Of a stretch of DNA of 64,000 bases, positions 1-6,531 are shown in pieces. Made by a program: the position numbers and the translations under genes. How positions within the stretch are numbered: the first letter of the stretch is position 1; every line of letters starts with the position of its first letter. Below the pieces are notes generated by a model. It ran no database searches. It saw only the letters and a program-made list of their open reading frames with translations, and had not been told where the DNA came from. Source of the stretch: Candidatus Nitrosymbiomonas proteolyticus (GTDB lineage: Bacteria; Armatimonadota; Fimbriimonadia; Fimbriimonadales; Fimbriimonadaceae); the NCBI GenBank assembly GCA_017347465.1, contig AP021858.1, positions 1,444,472 through 1,508,471 on the forward strand. The letters run 5' to 3'.

Positions 1-29
1 CCGGCTTCCTCAGAGAGTGAGGAAGCCGG
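1..29 (-). terminator. Hairpin downstream of the superoxide dismutase gene
   Basis: A perfect 11-bp inverted repeat (arms 1-11 and 19-29) with a 7-nt loop lies 31 nt beyond the stop codon of the minus-strand dismutase gene. Any U-tract on that strand would fall before position 1, so it cannot be seen. On the plus strand six T follow at 39-44, about 9 nt after the stem, so it could also act in that direction. Confidence 0.55.
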
Positions 30-59
30 GACGATTCGTTTTTTGCGCTTCTCGCGGGC

Positions 60-851
60 TTACCGGCTGAGCGAGACGGCCAAGCGAGCGTTGACCGCAT
101 CCCAGTCGATGACCTGCAAGTAGGCGTCGATGTACTTTGCGCGCGCGGTCTGAAAGTCCAGATAGTACGCGTGCTCATACACGTCCATGGCGAGAAGCAG
201 CGAGTTGTTCCACGTGGGGAAGGTGTCCTGCGCGTCGCCGATGTAGTTGTGAACGCGTCCCTCCATGTGATCGTAGGCGAGGAAAGCCCATCCGCGCCCC
301 GCGATTCCGGTCGCTTTCCAATCCGCCACCCACCTTTCGAAGCTTCCGTAGGCCTCGTCGATGAGCGACGCCACGTTGCCGGCCGCGGGTCCGCCCGAAC
401 CCCCCAGCGTGTCGAAGTACACGGCGTGGTTGATGTATCCGCCATAGGCGAAGGCGTAATTCCCCTTGAGCGCGCGCATCTGGCTGTAGACCTGATTGGC
501 CTTCGCGGGGTCGATCTCCATCTCAGCCAAGGCTTTCCGGATTTCGTTGGTCTTGTTGGCGTAACCCTGCCAGAGCTTGAGATGCTCGTCGTGCGTAGCG
601 CGAGAGATGCCGACGCGCGAGGTCGAAAACACCTTCTCGGGCAGAGCTTGGGGAACTTCGACGAGCTTGGGTGCGATTGCAGTACTTTCCATATTCGCTT
701 CCTCCATTGGAGACGTTGGTCCTGGGGCCTGTTTGTCCGCTCGGGCTGATGTCCCTGCGGTCAGAACTGCGCCGACGACGAGCTTGAGGGCGCCTCGCCG
801 GCTGAGCAAGACATTTGTCGGCCCGGCGTCCTCCTGTTGGGTTGAGTCCAT
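60..851 (-). CDS. Fe/Mn-type superoxide dismutase with Tat-like signal
   Basis: Predicted superoxide dismutase of the Fe/Mn family, converting superoxide to oxygen and peroxide. All four metal ligands of the family can be placed: His90, His142 (in INHAVYF), Asp223 and His227 (in DVYEHAYYLD). The C-terminal DVxEHAYYLDFQ block is diagnostic. Residues 17-23 (SRRGALK) followed by a hydrophobic stretch and an Ala-x-Ala site near residue 38 look like a twin-arginine signal, so the enzyme probably acts outside the cytoplasm. A Pro/Glu-rich linker (40-75) separates signal and enzyme. An internal TTG at codon 15, after a GGAGGA sequence, could be the true start and would put the twin arginines near the N-terminus. 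Fe or Mn preference cannot be told. Confidence 0.9.
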   Translation of the reverse strand: MDSTQQEDAGPTNVLLSRRGALKLVVGAVLTAGTSARADKQAPGPTSPMEEANMESTAIAPKLVEVPQALPEKVFSTSRVGISRATHDEHLKLWQGYANKTNEIRKALAEMEIDPAKANQVYSQMRALKGNYAFAYGGYINHAVYFDTLGGSGGPAAGNVASLIDEAYGSFERWVADWKATGIAGRGWAFLAYDHMEGRVHNYIGDAQDTFPTWNNSLLLAMDVYEHAYYLDFQTARAKYIDAYLQVIDWDAVNARLAVSLSR

Positions 852-962
852 AGTCTAAACCTACGCAGCGTTCTACGCGGCTCGCCGAGGATCGTCCGCA
901 GCAGATGGGAAAGGCGGCAGTTAGGACGTAGAACGCTCCCAAGGTATCGTAGAAGAAAGCCG

Positions 963-1436
963 ATGAACCCTTACTTGATCACCGCGCTTCCCGTGGGGCC
1001 TGGCGTTTTGGCAAAACTGATTCGGATGATCCCGATCCAATCCCTCGATCGACCCACGCATCCGGGGCGGTTCAGCCCCCGCGAGGTTCTCGCGCACCTT
1101 TCCGACTGGGAGCCGATTCTCCTCGAGCGCATGAAGCGAACGGTGGCCGATCCCGGTTGCTTGATTCTCGGGGTCGACGAAGAGGAGCGGGCCCGGGAGC
1201 AAAGGTACGAGGAGAAAGACCCTCTCTTCGAGGCCGATCGCTTTGCGGCGTTGCGTTTCGAGACGATGGAGTGGCTCAGCGAGCTGAGCGACGACGACTG
1301 GCAGAAGTCGTCGGTTCACAGCGAGCGCGGCGAGATGTCAGTTTCCGACCAGGCGAACCTACTTCTCGGACACGACTTGTATCACATTCAGCAACTTTGC
1401 GACGCGCTCACGCCCTCTTCAGTGGGCACCTGGTAG
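963..1436 (+). CDS. DinB-like metal-binding protein
   Basis: A 157-residue protein with the pattern of the DinB/YfiT-like four-helix superfamily. His45 (in AHLSDWE) and His137/His141 (in GHDLYHIQQL) match the three-histidine metal site of that fold. Members include thiol-dependent S-transferases and many proteins of unknown role, so no substrate is proposed. It starts at ATG 963, divergent from the dismutase, with AGAAGAAAG just upstream as a possible ribosome site. No close functional partner is seen nearby. Confidence 0.8.
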   Translation: MNPYLITALPVGPGVLAKLIRMIPIQSLDRPTHPGRFSPREVLAHLSDWEPILLERMKRTVADPGCLILGVDEEERAREQRYEEKDPLFEADRFAALRFETMEWLSELSDDDWQKSSVHSERGEMSVSDQANLLLGHDLYHIQQLCDALTPSSVGTW

Positions 1437-1587
1437 CGGATTCTAAGGGTGGGGTCCGGGATTCTGGTGTTTCTTGGGATAGGTCGAGCGAACCCGCGAG
1501 CCGATAGAAACGTCAACCGTAAACCCCAACTGGATTCAGCCACCCGTGGGGTTCGGGTCGGAATCGTCCGAAGGAAGTCCAATCAGA

Positions 1588-2328
1588 ATGCCCCTTGCCG
1601 CAGTCCTCGGAGCTCTCGCGATCGGCTCTACCGCAGCCAACGGCGCGTTGGGTTATGACGTGCTCAAAACGAACTCGGTGACGTACCACGTCGTGACCGC
1701 CGACCTGGCCAGCCGTAAGCTTTCGCCGAGGACAGTGGCTTCGGAACGTCTGACTTCCGTTTGGAACTTGATCTCAAAGTCAGAGGCGTCTGCCGCAATC
1801 ACCGGGACCTTCTTTGCCCCCAAGGCGCAGCGTCCGGTGGCCGACGTTCTCATCGACGGTTTGCTCGTGTCGAAGGGCTCGTTAGGCACGGCTGTCGGAG
1901 TGACTTGGAACGGCGACGTGGAGATTTTCGACCGCCCCACCGGGCAGCCCGTCGATTGGGGCAACTACCGCTATGGGTTGCGAGGGACGGTTCGTCTCAT
2001 CCGAGGTGGCGTGGTGTGTCCGGACCCGAAATCGCAGAGCTTCAAGGACAGTCGCCTCTGGAGTCGCGCGGCGAGAACTGGACTGGGCGTGACGAGCCGC
2101 GGCAAGCTGGTGATGATCGCCACGAAGTCCAACGTGACGCTCAGTGAGATGGGCGCAGCGATGCTGCAACGCGGAGTTCGTGAAGCAGTAAGCCTCGACG
2201 GGGGGAGTTCGACTTGCCTCTACTTCAACGGCTCGCTGGTGGTCGCGCCCGGCCGCCAACTCTGTAACCTGTTCGTCGTCGCTCTGGGCAACCCGTTGGA
2301 ATGGAACGGGCCCGGAAACCGACTCTGA
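1588..2328 (+). CDS. Secreted phosphodiester glycosidase-like (NAGPA/DUF2233) protein
   Basis: A 246-residue protein resembling the phosphodiester glycosidase domain (NAGPA family). The evidence is the TGTFFAP segment, the GVTSRGKLVMIAT segment and the C-terminal VSLDGGSSTCLYFNG, the family's DGGxS motif. The N-terminus (PLAAVLGALAIGSTAANGALG) looks like a signal peptide, so export is likely. The frame is also open from GTG 1546, but ATG 1588 gives the signal peptide at the very N-terminus and has GAAGGAAG about 12 nt upstream, so it is preferred. In this family the enzymes uncover phosphodiester-linked sugars; the bacterial substrate here is unknown. Confidence 0.8.
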   Translation: MPLAAVLGALAIGSTAANGALGYDVLKTNSVTYHVVTADLASRKLSPRTVASERLTSVWNLISKSEASAAITGTFFAPKAQRPVADVLIDGLLVSKGSLGTAVGVTWNGDVEIFDRPTGQPVDWGNYRYGLRGTVRLIRGGVVCPDPKSQSFKDSRLWSRAARTGLGVTSRGKLVMIATKSNVTLSEMGAAMLQRGVREAVSLDGGSSTCLYFNGSLVVAPGRQLCNLFVVALGNPLEWNGPGNRL

Positions 2329-2342
2329 CCTCGGAGCGGCGG

Positions 2343-2348
2343 TAGAAT
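2343..2348 (+). promoter_or_regulatory. -10 box of a probable leaderless transcript (GT2 gene)
   Basis: TAGAAT lies 9 nt before the TTG start at 2358. No Shine-Dalgarno sequence lies between, so transcription would begin at or very near the start codon. The same spacing recurs elsewhere in the window. Confidence 0.5.
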
Positions 2349-2357
2349 CTGCGAAGT

Positions 2358-3098
2358 TTGGATTCGCCCTACCTTGCCGTTATCATCCCCGCATTCAATG
2401 AAGAGGGTCGGATCGTGCCCACCCTCGAACGGCTCCGCGAGTACTTCACGGCGACGACTCACACATGGTCGGTCACCGTCGTCAGCGATGGGAGCACCGA
2501 CCAAACGGTGCCGAAGGTCACTGACTTTGCCGCTCAGGACGCTCGATTCAAGCTGATATCTTACCCGCAAAACCGGGGCAAGGGCTGCGCGGTTCGAACG
2601 GGGATGCTGCACGTCGAGGGTCAACTCTTGCTCCTTTGCGACGCAGACTTAGCCGCTCCCATCGAAGAGGTCGAAAAGCTGCTCCCTCCTATCGAGTCCG
2701 GCGCGGACATCGCGATCGGGAGCCGCCCGTTGAAAGAGAGCCGCTTGGAGATTCGGCAGCCGTGGTATCGGGAGATGCTGGGGCGGGCGTTCAATATGGC
2801 GGTGCAACTTCTGGCCATCCGAGGCATCAAGGATACGCAATGCGGATTCAAGCTCTTTCGCCGCGAGGTCGCGAGGGACGTGTTTTCGCGTTGCAAGCTC
2901 GACGGTTTTGGATACGACTTCGAGGCGCTGATGATCGCGCGGGACCTCGGGTACCGGATCGACGAAATTCCGATCCGGTGGTCGCACCAAGAGGGCTCGA
3001 AGGTCGTTTTGATGCGGGATGGACCGCGGATGATTCGCGACCTCGTGAAGTTGAGGCTCATGGGGAAGTCTGCGAGGCTGAAGCCGCGTGAACCCTAG
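2358..3098 (+). CDS. GT2 glycosyltransferase, dolichyl-phosphate-glucose synthase-like
   Basis: A 246-residue family 2 glycosyltransferase. The VIIPAFNEEGRI start, the SDGSTDQT nucleotide-binding segment (43-50), the DAD metal motif (95-97), and the GSR, QCGFKLFRR and GFGYDFEAL blocks match the polyprenyl-phosphate glycosyltransferase branch (Alg5/DPM1-like). It probably moves a sugar from a nucleotide donor to a lipid phosphate on the cytoplasmic face. There is no C-terminal membrane domain. The next gene, a methyltransferase, overlaps its 3' end by 11 bases, so the two are co-translated. Start is TTG 2358 after a TAGAAT box. Confidence 0.9.
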   Translation: MDSPYLAVIIPAFNEEGRIVPTLERLREYFTATTHTWSVTVVSDGSTDQTVPKVTDFAAQDARFKLISYPQNRGKGCAVRTGMLHVEGQLLLLCDADLAAPIEEVEKLLPPIESGADIAIGSRPLKESRLEIRQPWYREMLGRAFNMAVQLLAIRGIKDTQCGFKLFRREVARDVFSRCKLDGFGYDFEALMIARDLGYRIDEIPIRWSHQEGSKVVLMRDGPRMIRDLVKLRLMGKSARLKPREP

Positions 3099-3819
3099 CG
3101 AGTACTCCCGCATGCGATCGCTCGAAGACCACTACTGGTGGTTCGTGGGTCGTCGCCAGCTTGCGATGAGGCTCTTAAGGGCGACCGTTCCAGAGGGCCG
3201 CGGCGCGAGGGTACTGGACCTTGGGTGCGGCACGGGCGCGGTGTTGGAGGAGGTGTCCGCGGAGTATTGGGGCGCGGGCGTGGACCTCAGCCCTTTGGCG
3301 CTGCAGTTCTGCTCGCAGCGGGGCTGCCGCCGGCTGGCGCGAGCGTCAGGGGTGAACTTACCTGTTCGCACAGGATCGCTCGACTCGATTCTGGCCCTCG
3401 ATGTATTCGAGCACATCGAACTCCATAGGGAAGCGATGCGGGAGGCATGGCGCGCGCTCAAACCGGGAGGGGCATTGATCTTGAGCGTTCCGGCATTTCG
3501 GAGCCTCTGGGGTCCCCACGACGTTGCTCTGATGCACTTCCGCAGATACCGACGCAGAGAACTCGAAAGCCTCCTTCGAGAAGCTGGATTTCGGCAGGTT
3601 CGAGTGAGCTACTCCGTGTTCTTTCTCTTCCCTCTGGTTTGGGCGATCCGGCAGGTCGAGCGCGCGCGCCCCGGGCCGGCGAAAGCGTCGCTCCCCGGCG
3701 TTCCGGGATGGATGAATTCGCTGCTCATTCGGCTCCAGGCGATCGAGGGCGCGGTGCTCCAGCGACTCAGATTGCCTTGGGGATCGAGCCTGGTGGCGAT
3801 TGCTCTCAAGGACGAGTAG
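3088..3819 (+). CDS. Class I SAM-dependent methyltransferase
   Basis: A 243-residue methyltransferase of the Methyltransf_11/23 type. Motif I is VLDLGCGTGAVLEE (about 42-55), followed by the acidic GVDLSPLAL strand and the LDVFEH motif. The HFRRYRRRELESLLREAGF segment and a following hydrophobic stretch are common in methyltransferases that sit beside GT2 enzymes in surface-glycan clusters. It overlaps the GT2 gene by 11 bases (GTG start 3088). Substrate unknown; a lipid-linked or glycan acceptor is inferred only from the neighbour. Confidence 0.88.
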   Translation: MNPSEYSRMRSLEDHYWWFVGRRQLAMRLLRATVPEGRGARVLDLGCGTGAVLEEVSAEYWGAGVDLSPLALQFCSQRGCRRLARASGVNLPVRTGSLDSILALDVFEHIELHREAMREAWRALKPGGALILSVPAFRSLWGPHDVALMHFRRYRRRELESLLREAGFRQVRVSYSVFFLFPLVWAIRQVERARPGPAKASLPGVPGWMNSLLIRLQAIEGAVLQRLRLPWGSSLVAIALKDE

Positions 3820-3829
3820 CCAACAAATA

Positions 3830-3857
3830 GGGCCTCTCCGAAGAGCCGGAGAGACCC
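3830..3857 (-). terminator. Hairpin terminator of the barrel-protein gene
   Basis: Arms 3830-3840 and 3847-3857 pair over 11 bp with a 6-nt loop. On the minus strand the one imperfect pair is a G-U wobble, on the plus strand an A-C mismatch, so the hairpin suits the minus-strand gene ending at 3880. A U-containing tail (UAUUUGUU) follows on that strand. It may also separate the convergent methyltransferase. Confidence 0.6.
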
Positions 3858-3879
3858 GAATGCCGTTTCGGACCCGCCG

Positions 3880-4413
3880 TTAGAAGCGATATCCGAGATA
3901 GAACCCTGCCGAGGTCGCCCTCACTCCGCCTGGGACTACGTCGCTGTAGAAGAAGTTGCCCTCGACGAAGATGTGCTCGCCCAACTCGCGGCCGACGCCG
4001 ATTCGTCCTCCGAACACCGTTTCGGTGCCGGTAATGTCGAACACAAAGGCTCCCAAACCGAGCGTGAAGTAGGTTCGGTCCATGCCGTCAATCCCTCCCT
4101 CGTTGGTGAAGAACCTCTGGTTGATCATCACGGGCCAGAACGAACCCTTCTTGGTGCTGGCGTTGGACGCGTTGTAATCGACGGAAAAGAACGTCTCCGA
4201 GTTCTTGAGGAACTGGGTCTTGAACGTGTAGTCCGCTCCGACGGCCCACCAGACCTTCTCGACATCCCTCAAACCATCGTTCGCCGCAAACAACCCGCCC
4301 AGCTTGAAGCTGAAGCTGTAGGGCGTCACATCGACGCCGGAAGTTTGGGCGATCGCGGCCCCGCTGGAGACCAGCAGCGCGCCTGCGGACAACAGAACAT
4401 TCAATCGCTTCAT
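3880..4413 (-). CDS. Exported outer-membrane beta-barrel-like protein
   Basis: A 177-residue protein from ATG 4413. The N-terminus (MKRLNVLLSAGALLVSSGAAIAQ) is a clear signal peptide with an AxA-type site. The mature part shows alternating hydrophobic/polar strands and ends in GYRF, a terminal aromatic residue as in Omp85/BAM-assembled barrels. Repeated segments such as TYFTLGLGAFVFDI and GGRIGVGRELGEHIFVEGNFFY resemble small OmpA/OmpW-like barrels, but no specific family can be named. GGGAGG lies 11 nt before the ATG. The gene has the best promoter in the window and its own terminator, so it is probably well expressed alone. Confidence 0.75.
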   Translation of the reverse strand: MKRLNVLLSAGALLVSSGAAIAQTSGVDVTPYSFSFKLGGLFAANDGLRDVEKVWWAVGADYTFKTQFLKNSETFFSVDYNASNASTKKGSFWPVMINQRFFTNEGGIDGMDRTYFTLGLGAFVFDITGTETVFGGRIGVGRELGEHIFVEGNFFYSDVVPGGVRATSAGFYLGYRF

Positions 4414-4475
4414 TAGTGATGACACCTCCCTATTCGGAACCGAACTCGATTCGCTCGAATCCCTTGAGCGAGTCC

Positions 4476-4504
4476 ATTTTACTGATTCGGCGTCCTTTCG
4501 TCAA
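4476..4504 (-). promoter_or_regulatory. Near-consensus sigma-70 promoter for the barrel-protein gene
   Basis: On the minus strand TTGACG (plus-strand positions 4499-4504) is followed after exactly 17 nt by TAAAAT (4476-4481). Transcription would begin near 4469, giving a leader of about 55 nt that carries the GGGAGG ribosome site. Confidence 0.75.
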
Positions 4505-4553
4505 TTGGACGCTTGAAGAGGGCGGAAATGTGCGAACGATCATAATGCTTGTC

Positions 4554-5111
4554 ATGAACGCATCGGTCTTGGACCTCAACAAGAGCGTCGTGCTCGCCGT
4601 CGATCTCCAGCCGAGGTTTCTATCCGCGATTCATCAGGCCGAGCGGGTGGTCCGCCGAAGCGGCGCGCTGCTGGGCATCGCCCGGATTCTGGGGGCGCCC
4701 GTGATCGCCACGGTTCAATACTCCGAGAAGATGGGCGGATTTGCGCCCGAACTCGCCGATCTGCTCGAAACGGAGCCCATCGACAAGCTCCGATTCTCTT
4801 GTTCGGGATGCGCGCAAGTGGATGCGGGCCTCGCCCATATCGGTCGCCGGCAGGTAGTTCTGGTCGGCATCGAGACGCACATTTGCGTGACTCAAACCGC
4901 CCTCGATCTTCTGGGGAAGGGATTTGAGGTGTTCGTGTGCGCTGATGCAGTTGGGGCAAGAACCGAAGACAGGCACCAAATCGGCATCGGCCGCTTGAGG
5001 GATGCCGGAGTTGCGATCCTTCATAGCGAATCAGCGGCCTACGAGTGGATGCGATCGGCCGATCATCCCGAGTTTCGAAATGTGCTGCCGCTCATCAAGA
5101 GCAGTGCGTAG
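4554..5111 (+). CDS. Isochorismatase-family cysteine hydrolase
   Basis: A 185-residue isochorismatase-like hydrolase. The catalytic triad of the family is visible as Asp17 (AVDLQ), Lys78 (DKLRFSCSG) and Cys111 (GIETHICVTQT), with the usual cis-peptide region before the Cys. Relatives hydrolyse amides or vinyl ethers (nicotinamidase, YcaC, ribonuclease-inhibitor-like proteins); the substrate is not evident. The frame is open upstream to 4416, but ATG 4554 starts just before the first conserved strand, and a CATAAT box at 4541-4546 ends 7 nt before it, suggesting a leaderless mRNA. ATG 4545 is a less likely alternative. Confidence 0.85.
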   Translation: MNASVLDLNKSVVLAVDLQPRFLSAIHQAERVVRRSGALLGIARILGAPVIATVQYSEKMGGFAPELADLLETEPIDKLRFSCSGCAQVDAGLAHIGRRQVVLVGIETHICVTQTALDLLGKGFEVFVCADAVGARTEDRHQIGIGRLRDAGVAILHSESAAYEWMRSADHPEFRNVLPLIKSSA

Positions 5112-5122
5112 TAACTATAACT

Positions 5123-5551
5123 ATGTCTCTCAAACAGATAGTTTCCGGGTCTTCGTGTGAGGCTTCGAAGGCATCGAGCGCGGCCTCATTGGTCCTCCGA
5201 TTGGGGTTTGGGCTTGCCATGGCCTTCGCTCACGGAATGGGGAAGCTGCCCCCTCCAGATGGGTTCGTAGAAGGCGTGCGCGGTATGGGATTCCCGCTGC
5301 CGGAGTTCTTCGCTTGGCTCGTCGCCGTTTTGGAGACGGGCGGAGGAATCTTGGTCGCGGTTGGGCTGTTCGCCCGCCCCCTTGCGTTCTTCCTGTTCAT
5401 CCACATGTCGATCGCGTTCTTCCTCGCCCACTCCGGTCAAGCGTTCGCCCAGCGAGAACTCGCCTTCCTGTTTGGCGCGGCGATGCTGGCAATCGCTTGG
5501 ATGGGCACAGGCAAGTACGGGCTCGACGCCTTCTTCGCCAAGAAGGACTAA
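5123..5551 (+). CDS. DoxX-family membrane protein
   Basis: A 142-residue integral membrane protein of the DoxX/DoxD superfamily with about four membrane helices. Family hallmarks are the first helix LVLRLGFGLAMAFAHGMGKL, the LPEFFAWLVAVLETGGGILVAVGLFARP helix pair, and the C-terminal GKYGLDAFF. DoxX proteins are linked to quinone-dependent oxidation and thiol/oxidative-stress complexes, but this one has no diagnostic partner. Start ATG 5123 comes 12 nt after the hydrolase stop, so the two genes may be co-transcribed. Confidence 0.85.
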   Translation: MSLKQIVSGSSCEASKASSAASLVLRLGFGLAMAFAHGMGKLPPPDGFVEGVRGMGFPLPEFFAWLVAVLETGGGILVAVGLFARPLAFFLFIHMSIAFFLAHSGQAFAQRELAFLFGAAMLAIAWMGTGKYGLDAFFAKKD

Positions 5552-5621
5552 GGCGGTTCTGGTTGCAGGGCGCGCGGCCGCCCCGCACGGCTCCTTTCGT
5601 TCCGTTCGGCAAAATAGGGCC

Positions 5622-5909
5622 ATGCTCATTGGCGCCCTAACCGTGTCGTATCGCCTCGAAGGGGTCGAGACTCTGAAGGCGAAGCGGCAGGTCGTCCGCG
5701 GGTTGCTCGATTCAGCGCGCAATTAATTCCGAATCGCCGCCACTGAGGTCGAAGACTTGAACCTCATCGGCAATGCGACGCTCGGATTTGCAGCCGTTTC
5801 CAACGACCGCCGGCACCTTGCCAGCCTGCTCCAACATCTCAAGGAGCACCTCGACTCGCGGATGTCGTATCGAATCACGGATTTGCGCGAAGAAGTGTTC
5901 GAGGTTTGA
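5622..5909 (+). pseudogene. DUF503 (YlxP-like) gene interrupted by one in-frame stop
   Basis: Reading from ATG 5622, codons 1-34 encode an N-terminal DUF503 sequence (LIGALTVSYRLEGVETLKAKR, then VVRGLLDSARN). Codon 35 (5724-5726) is TAA. The same frame then continues for 60 residues (FRIAATEVEDLNLIGN, TLGFAAVSNDRRHLASLLQHL) to TGA at 5907, giving a full-length family member of about 95 residues. One substitution, for example AAA to TAA in the usual RN-K/R-F position, explains it. DUF503 proteins are small and often sit near rbfA/infB; function unknown. Fresh pseudogene, sequence error or readthrough cannot be told apart here. Confidence 0.85.
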
Positions 5910-5927
5910 GCCAGAATCGGAAGGCCG

Positions 5928-6512
5928 ATGTTTACCGGGATCGTTCAGGCAATTGGGGCCGTCGAAAGGGCCGAAGTTCAGAAGCTCTGGCTTCGGGTGG
6001 ATCCCAGGTCATGGCCCGATCCGATCCAACTCGGCGAGAGCATCGCGGTGCAGGGGTGCTGCCTGACGGTGACGGGGCTCGACGAGGCGCTTTCTTTCGA
6101 TTTGAGCGAAGAGACGTTGCATCGATCGACGCTCGGTGCATTGAGTAAGGATATGACCGTCAACTTGGAGAGATCGGTTCGAGCGCAGGACCGACTCGGA
6201 GGTCACTTCGTGTTGGGACACGTCGACGGGGTGGGGCGATTGCTGGCCCGCCAGAGTCGAAACGAAGGCGAGGTGTTTCGTTTCCGCGGGCCGATCGAAG
6301 GCGCGAAGTACCTTGTTTCCAAGGGGTGCGTTGCGATCGACGGCGTATCGCTAACCGTCGTCGAACCTGACGGACCCGATTTCGACGTGTGGCTCGTGCC
6401 GCATACCCTCGCTCACACGACCCTTGGCGGCCTCCGCGTGGGCGACCGCGTCAACGTCGAATTCGACGTGCTGGCCAAATACGTCGAGAACTTGGGGAAG
6501 GGCCGATTTTGA
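5928..6512 (+). CDS. ribE: Riboflavin synthase, alpha subunit
   Basis: A 194-residue lumazine dismutase making riboflavin from two 6,7-dimethyl-8-ribityllumazine molecules. Both lumazine-binding repeats are present: MFTGIVQAIG at the start with IAVQGCCLTV, and after residue 95 LGGHFVLGHVDGVG with KGCVAIDGVSLTVV. The C-terminal helix that mediates trimer contact follows. Start ATG 5928 is preceded by GGAAGG. Other rib genes are not in the window, so it may be expressed singly or with the broken DUF503 gene 18 nt upstream. Confidence 0.95.
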   Translation: MFTGIVQAIGAVERAEVQKLWLRVDPRSWPDPIQLGESIAVQGCCLTVTGLDEALSFDLSEETLHRSTLGALSKDMTVNLERSVRAQDRLGGHFVLGHVDGVGRLLARQSRNEGEVFRFRGPIEGAKYLVSKGCVAIDGVSLTVVEPDGPDFDVWLVPHTLAHTTLGGLRVGDRVNVEFDVLAKYVENLGKGRF

Positions 6513-6531
6513 ACAGGCCCGTCCCCAGCGA

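Noticed and set aside
4416-4553. Longer start of the isochorismatase-like protein at 4416
   Set aside because: The extra 46 residues overlap the promoter of the divergent barrel-protein gene and are not like family members.
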